8,945 nt of DNA. Origin: Acetobacteraceae bacterium. Lineage in GTDB: Bacteria; Pseudomonadota; Alphaproteobacteria; Acetobacterales; Acetobacteraceae. The translations under genes were made by a program, and so were the position numbers. The notes below the pieces were generated by a model that worked only from the letters and a program-made list of their open reading frames with translations, did no database searches and was not told the origin of the DNA. Shown piece after piece: positions 5,440-8,945 of this stretch; position 1 is the first letter of the stretch, and the number at the start of each line of letters is the position of its first letter. The stretch spans positions 308 through 9,252 of the forward strand of contig PLSZ01000001.1 in NCBI GenBank assembly GCA_003164305.1. The letters run 5' to 3'.

Positions 5440-6612
5440 ATGACAGTCCTCGATGCGCCGGTGAGGATCAGACCATCCTCGCCAGCTGATTTCCCCGACA
5501 GCCCGCTGTCCCGCGTCTTGCGTCAGCCATTGATGCTGGGATTGTTCCTGCCCATCCAGGCCGGCGGGTGGAGTGCGTCCAAACTGCCGCGCACCACCGA
5601 CTGGAGCTTCGACTACAACGCCGACCTGGTGCGTCAGGCGGAGGGCCTGGGCTTCGATCTCGTGTTCGGCCTGTCGCAATGGCTGCCAAAAGGCGGCTAT
5701 GGCGGCGTGTTGAACGGTCAGGCACTGGACAGCTTCATCTCGCTCGCCGCGATGGCGGCGATCACCAGCCGCATCATGCTGATTTCCACCGTGCATGTGC
5801 TCTACGGCCCCTGGCATCCGCTGCATTTCGCGAAGTTCGGCGCCACTCTCGACCACATTTCCAAGGGCCGCTGGGGCGTCAACATCGTCACCGGCCATCG
5901 CGCCGTCGAACACGAGATGTTCGGCTGGTCTCGCATCGAGCACGACCGCCGCTACGAACTCGCCACCGAATTCGTCGATGTCGTGCAGCGGCTGTGGTCG
6001 GAGACAGAGAATTTTTCCTATGAAGGCGAGCGTTGGCGGCTGGAGAATGCCTTTGTCACGCCGAAGCCTCAATTTGGCCGGCCGGTCATCGTCAACGCGA
6101 CCGGATCGGACGCCGGGATCGATTTCGCATCGCGCTATTCCGACATCGTATTCATGACGAGCCCCACGGGGTCGGAGATCGAAAGCGCGCTGGAATCGTT
6201 GCCGGCGCACATCGCCCGCATCAAGCGCGAGGCCCGCGCGAAGGGGCGCGAAATCCGCACATTGATCAACCCGATGGTGGTGTGCCGGGACACCGAACGG
6301 GAAGCCCAGGAATATTATCGGGCGATTGTCGAGAACGCGGATACTCAGGCGGCACCACAAGGCATGGGCCGTTTCGATAGTGATGCGCACGCGTGGAAAG
6401 GACGAACCGGGCGCGATGGGCCGGAGCAACGCGCTCTGGGCGGCAACATCCAAATCATTGGCTCACCGGCACGCGTCGCGGATTACATTCTGCGGCTTAA
6501 AGCCGTTGGAATCGATGGGATCCAGCTTAGCTTCTATGATTTCAAGCCCGACCTGACCCAGTTCGGTGCGCGCGTTCTGCCGCTGTTGAAACAATCTGGG
6601 CTACGTTTGTAA
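5440..6612 (+). CDS. Luciferase-like (LLM class) FMNH2-dependent monooxygenase, RutA/SfnG-type group
   Basis: This 390-residue cytoplasmic TIM-barrel enzyme uses reduced flavin and O2, probably to cleave a C-S or C-N bond or open a ring. After a 28-residue leader the barrel begins at LMLGLFLPIQAGGW (31-44). TTDWSFDYN (52-60) resembles the TDW..DYN motif I recall from SfnG dimethylsulfone monooxygenases. GRWGVNIVTG (143-152), the helix EHDRRYELATEF (167-178) and NATGSDAGIDFASRYSD (219-235) match flavin-site segments shared with RutA, SsuD and SfnG. The C-terminal part from about 339 (IIGSPARVADYI, then IQLSFYDF) closes the barrel. This group needs an NADH:flavin reductase partner; none is encoded in the window. 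It is the first gene of the rightward operon, and its TAA is followed directly by the GTG of the permease gene. Substrate is unknown; sulfones, sulfonates, S-alkyl thiols or N-heterocycles are candidates. Confidence 0.92.
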   Translation: MTVLDAPVRIRPSSPADFPDSPLSRVLRQPLMLGLFLPIQAGGWSASKLPRTTDWSFDYNADLVRQAEGLGFDLVFGLSQWLPKGGYGGVLNGQALDSFISLAAMAAITSRIMLISTVHVLYGPWHPLHFAKFGATLDHISKGRWGVNIVTGHRAVEHEMFGWSRIEHDRRYELATEFVDVVQRLWSETENFSYEGERWRLENAFVTPKPQFGRPVIVNATGSDAGIDFASRYSDIVFMTSPTGSEIESALESLPAHIARIKREARAKGREIRTLINPMVVCRDTEREAQEYYRAIVENADTQAAPQGMGRFDSDAHAWKGRTGRDGPEQRALGGNIQIIGSPARVADYILRLKAVGIDGIQLSFYDFKPDLTQFGARVLPLLKQSGLRL

Positions 6613-7587
6613 GTGCGCATCCTGAAAACCCTCCGCCGCACAGCGTGGCAGGCGCTGCCAACCATCGCGGCGATCGTGGTCATCGACTTCTTTCTGTTGC
6701 GCCTGGCTCCAGGGGACGCGGCGGACGCGCTTGCCGCTGAGTCGGGGTCAGCCACCGAGGAAACCATGACGGCGCTGCGGGCGCATTTCGGTCTGGATCA
6801 ACCGCTGATCCGCCAGTTCCTCGCATATGTCGACAATTTGGCCCATTTCAGCCTGGGGTTTTCGCCGCTTTACAACATGCCGGTCAGCCGCCTGATCGGT
6901 GAGCGTCTGCCGGGGTCTTTGCTGTTGATGACAACCGCCCTGGGAATCGCGCTGCTGGTTGGCATCAGCGCGGGCGTGATCATGTCCTGTTTCGCGGGAC
7001 GCCTGCCCGACCGGTTGCTGTCGGTCATCGCGTTGCTGTTTTACTCGATCCCCGGGTTCTGGATTGGGCTGATGCTGATCGTCGTCTTCTCGGTCTGGCT
7101 CGGCTGGCTACCGAGCGGCGGGGCCGAAACGATCGGCACCGGGCTGACCGGGCTGCCCTGGATGCTGGACCGAGTGCGTCATCTGATTCTGCCCGCCACA
7201 TCGCTCGCGCTGTTTTTCATCGCCATTTACGCCCGCCTGGTGCGCGCCTCGATGCTGGAGGTCCGCGACCAGGATTATATCCGCACCGCCACCGCCAAAG
7301 GTCTCAGCCGCCATGTCATTACGCTACGGCATATGCTGTGGAACGCGCTGCTGCCCATTACCACTGTCGCCGGGATGCATGTCGGCGCCATCCTCGGCGG
7401 CGCCGTGGTGGTGGAAACGGTGTTCAGTTGGCCCGGCCTCGGCCGGCTGGCGTTCGAGGCGGTACTCAAGCGCGACTTCTCCGTCCTGCTCGGCATTCTT
7501 TTACTGTCGTCGTTCATGGTGATCATCGTCAACATGCTGGTCGACCTGTTGCAGGCGTGGCTCGATCCACGCATCGCGGCGCGCTGA
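6613..7587 (+). CDS. ABC transporter permease, Dpp/Opp type, first subunit (DppB-like)
   Basis: This 324-residue inner-membrane permease forms a heterodimer with the next gene product. It shows the DppB plan: an N-terminal membrane helix (about 13-29) ending in LLRLAPGDA, a periplasmic loop with HFGLDQPLIRQF (58-70), then five more hydrophobic segments (about 99-124, 134-163, 190-207, 247-268 and 289-308). The EAA loop EVRDQDYIRTATAKGLSR (216-233) contacts the ATPase, and ETVFSWPGLGRLA (268-280) is a subfamily hallmark. The GTG at 6613 is the earliest possible start because an in-frame TAA, the stop of the monooxygenase gene, lies immediately before it. The Shine-Dalgarno is weak, so translation is probably coupled to the monooxygenase. 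The substrate is not readable: this family imports peptides, nickel, glutathione, opines and sugars. Confidence 0.95.
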   Translation: MRILKTLRRTAWQALPTIAAIVVIDFFLLRLAPGDAADALAAESGSATEETMTALRAHFGLDQPLIRQFLAYVDNLAHFSLGFSPLYNMPVSRLIGERLPGSLLLMTTALGIALLVGISAGVIMSCFAGRLPDRLLSVIALLFYSIPGFWIGLMLIVVFSVWLGWLPSGGAETIGTGLTGLPWMLDRVRHLILPATSLALFFIAIYARLVRASMLEVRDQDYIRTATAKGLSRHVITLRHMLWNALLPITTVAGMHVGAILGGAVVVETVFSWPGLGRLAFEAVLKRDFSVLLGILLLSSFMVIIVNMLVDLLQAWLDPRIAAR

Positions 7588-7588
7588 C

Positions 7589-8443
7589 ATGACGCAGAGC
7601 CGGTCTCCGCGCCGTTCCCCTTTGGGCTTGTTCCTGCGCAACCCCACCGGCATCGCGGGACTTTCCATTCTTTTGCTGGTGATCGTCGCCGCCTTGCTGG
7701 CGCCCTGGTTGTTCCCGGACGACCCGCTGGACATGGTCACGCGGCCCTTCCTGTGGCCGCTGACGGACCACGCATTCCCCCTGGGTTCCGATTCCCTTGG
7801 TCGAGACGTCCTGGCCGGCGTGATGCACGGAGCCCGCGTGTCGGTGGTGATCGGCGTCGCGGCCACCGCGATCGGACTGCTGATCGGTACCACAATCGGT
7901 GGGGCCGCCGGATATTTCGGTGGCTGGGTCGACGATGTTCTGGTGCGCGTGATGGAAGTGTTCCAGACCTTTCCACCATTCCTTCTGGTCGTGGTGCTGG
8001 TTTCAATCGCCGAACCATCCGTACTCACCATCACGCTGGCGATCGGCATCGTGTCCTGGACGACGATCGCCCGCCTGGTGCGCGCGGAGTTCCGCTCGTT
8101 GCGAGAACGAGACTTTGTCATGGCCGCACACGGCCTGGGCTACAGCAGTCTCCGGATCGTGTTGTGCGAGATCCTACCGAATGCGATGGCGCCGGTGATC
8201 GTGACGTCCTCGGTGATGGTCGCCACGGCGATCCTCAACGAAGCCGCGTTGTCCTTTTTGGGTCTGGGCGATCCCAATCTGGTGAGTTGGGGTAGCATGA
8301 TTGGTGCCGGCAGGGATCAGTTGCGCACCGCGTGGTACCTGGTCGCGCTGCCCGGCGCGGCGCTCGCACTGTCGGTGCTGTCGCTGAACCTGGTGGGCGA
8401 TGGGCTGAATGACGCACTCAATCCCCGCGCGAGAGGCCGGTAA
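7589..8443 (+). CDS. ABC transporter permease, Dpp/Opp type, second subunit (DppC-like)
   Basis: This 284-residue inner-membrane partner of the preceding permease starts one base after its stop (TGACATG). It begins with the cytoplasmic [13 protein letters not shown] segment leading into the first membrane helix (about 20-42). The conserved block [22 protein letters not shown] (64-85) marks the DppC family. Other hydrophobic segments lie at about 83-107, 129-160, 200-222 and 246-268. The EAA-type loop is [19 protein letters not shown] (171-189), followed by ILPN (195-198). [10 protein letters not shown] (218-227) and the closing [11 protein letters not shown] (270-280) are further hallmarks. 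All expected regions are present and length is normal. The stop overlaps the start of the ATPase gene (TAATG). Confidence 0.95.
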   Translation: MTQSRSPRRSPLGLFLRNPTGIAGLSILLLVIVAALLAPWLFPDDPLDMVTRPFLWPLTDHAFPLGSDSLGRDVLAGVMHGARVSVVIGVAATAIGLLIGTTIGGAAGYFGGWVDDVLVRVMEVFQTFPPFLLVVVLVSIAEPSVLTITLAIGIVSWTTIARLVRAEFRSLRERDFVMAAHGLGYSSLRIVLCEILPNAMAPVIVTSSVMVATAILNEAALSFLGLGDPNLVSWGSMIGAGRDQLRTAWYLVALPGAALALSVLSLNLVGDGLNDALNPRARGR

Positions 8444-8945
8444 TGCCCTTGGAATTTCCCATCTCCGCTGAACCGCCACTGCTCGACGTCCGCGATCTGG
8501 TCATTCGTTTCGGCGACACGATTGCCGTGCGCGGCCTGGATTTCACCATAAGGCGCGGTGAGACGCTGGCCCTGGTCGGCGAGTCTGGTTGCGGCAAGTC
8601 CGCCACCGCGTTGTCGCTGTTGCGATTGCTGCCACCCACCGGCCGTATCGATTCGGGCACCTTGCTGTTCGAAGGTCGAGACATACGCGAACTGCGCGAG
8701 ACCGAACTGCGGAGACTGCGCGGTGCCGCGATCTCCATGGTCTTCCAGGAGCCGATGACCTCGCTGAACCCGGTGCTGTCGATCGGGCGACAGATTACGG
8801 AAGCGATCCGCGAGCATGAACCCGTGTCTGCCCGGGCCGCTCGCGCGAAGGCGGTCGAACTGCTCGATCTGGTGCGCATTCCCAACGCTCATCGCATCGT
8901 GCACGAGTTTCCCCATGCCTTGTCCGGCGGCATGCGACAGCGCGT
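8443..8945 (+). CDS. ABC transporter ATP-binding protein, Dpp/Opp type (DppD-like), N-terminal part
   Basis: The ATG overlaps the stop codon of the permease gene by one base (TAATG). The frame is open to the right edge, so 167 codons of a longer gene are visible. Present are Walker A GESGCGKS (46-53), the Q-loop at Gln102 in [12 protein letters not shown], which is diagnostic of the oligopeptide/dipeptide ATPase family, and the signature LSGGMRQR (160-167) at the very end. Walker B and the switch histidine lie beyond the window. It energises the two permeases encoded just upstream. Whether it is a single-domain protein of about 330 residues with a second ATPase gene following, or a fused double ATPase of the GsiA type, cannot be seen here. 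Confidence 0.93.
   Translation, partial: MPLEFPISAEPPLLDVRDLVIRFGDTIAVRGLDFTIRRGETLALVGESGCGKSATALSLLRLLPPTGRIDSGTLLFEGRDIRELRETELRRLRGAAISMVFQEPMTSLNPVLSIGRQITEAIREHEPVSARAARAKAVELLDLVRIPNAHRIVHEFPHALSGGMRQR

Noticed and set aside
5359..6453. 364-codon open frame on the minus strand opposite the flavin monooxygenase
   Set aside because: It is antisense to a clearly recognised enzyme, starts in the divergent promoter region and has no recognisable domain. Long antisense frames are expected in GC-rich codon-biased genes.
7501..8121. 206-codon minus-strand frame opposite the two Dpp-type permeases
   Set aside because: It is Ser-, Thr- and Arg-rich low-complexity translation of the strand opposite two strongly recognised membrane proteins.
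8317..8916. 199-codon minus-strand frame opposite the DppD-like ATPase
   Set aside because: The plus strand encodes Walker A, Q-loop and signature motifs in a perfectly overlapping operon position; the minus frame has none.

Overview
The window is a dense, GC-rich accessory/metabolic segment of a Gram-negative chromosome. The GC-rich codon use, the short leaders, the TTGAC-type -35 boxes and the mix of importer families suggest an alphaproteobacterium, possibly of the Rhodospirillales/Acetobacteraceae type. That taxonomic guess is inference only. Almost every base is coding; no RNA genes, insertion sequences or CRISPR arrays were seen.

Layout. (1) 1-618, + strand: the C-terminal part of a peptide/opine-type (SBP_bac_5) ABC substrate-binding protein that enters from the left edge. 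(2) 624-1460, - strand: a ferritin-like, probably metal-binding protein of unknown function, convergent with (1), with its own well-formed promoter in an AT-rich island at 1487-1541. (3) 1555-5304, - strand: a four-gene operon read from right to left. It encodes a nitrate/sulfonate/taurine-type importer (substrate-binding protein, permease, ATPase) and ends in a secreted YVTN-type beta-propeller protein. Genes are 1 nt apart or overlap. (4) 5305-5439: a shared divergent regulatory region with several dyads and promoter-like boxes. (5) 5440-8945, + strand: an operon starting with a luciferase-like flavin monooxygenase (LLM/RutA/SfnG-type group). It continues with two Dpp/Opp-type permeases and the N-terminal half of their ATPase, which runs off the right edge. 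These genes abut or overlap by a base.

How it may work together. Two importers of different families face away from each other across one regulatory region, and one is fused at operon level to an FMN-dependent monooxygenase. Class C flavin monooxygenases next to SsuABC-type importers usually serve scavenging of organosulfur (sulfonates, sulfones, S-alkyl thiols) or organonitrogen compounds, so the locus looks like a scavenging island. The substrate cannot be read from the sequence. The Dpp-type operon has no substrate-binding protein within the window. The orphan-looking one at the left edge is a possible partner. No flavin reductase or transcription regulator gene lies in the window.
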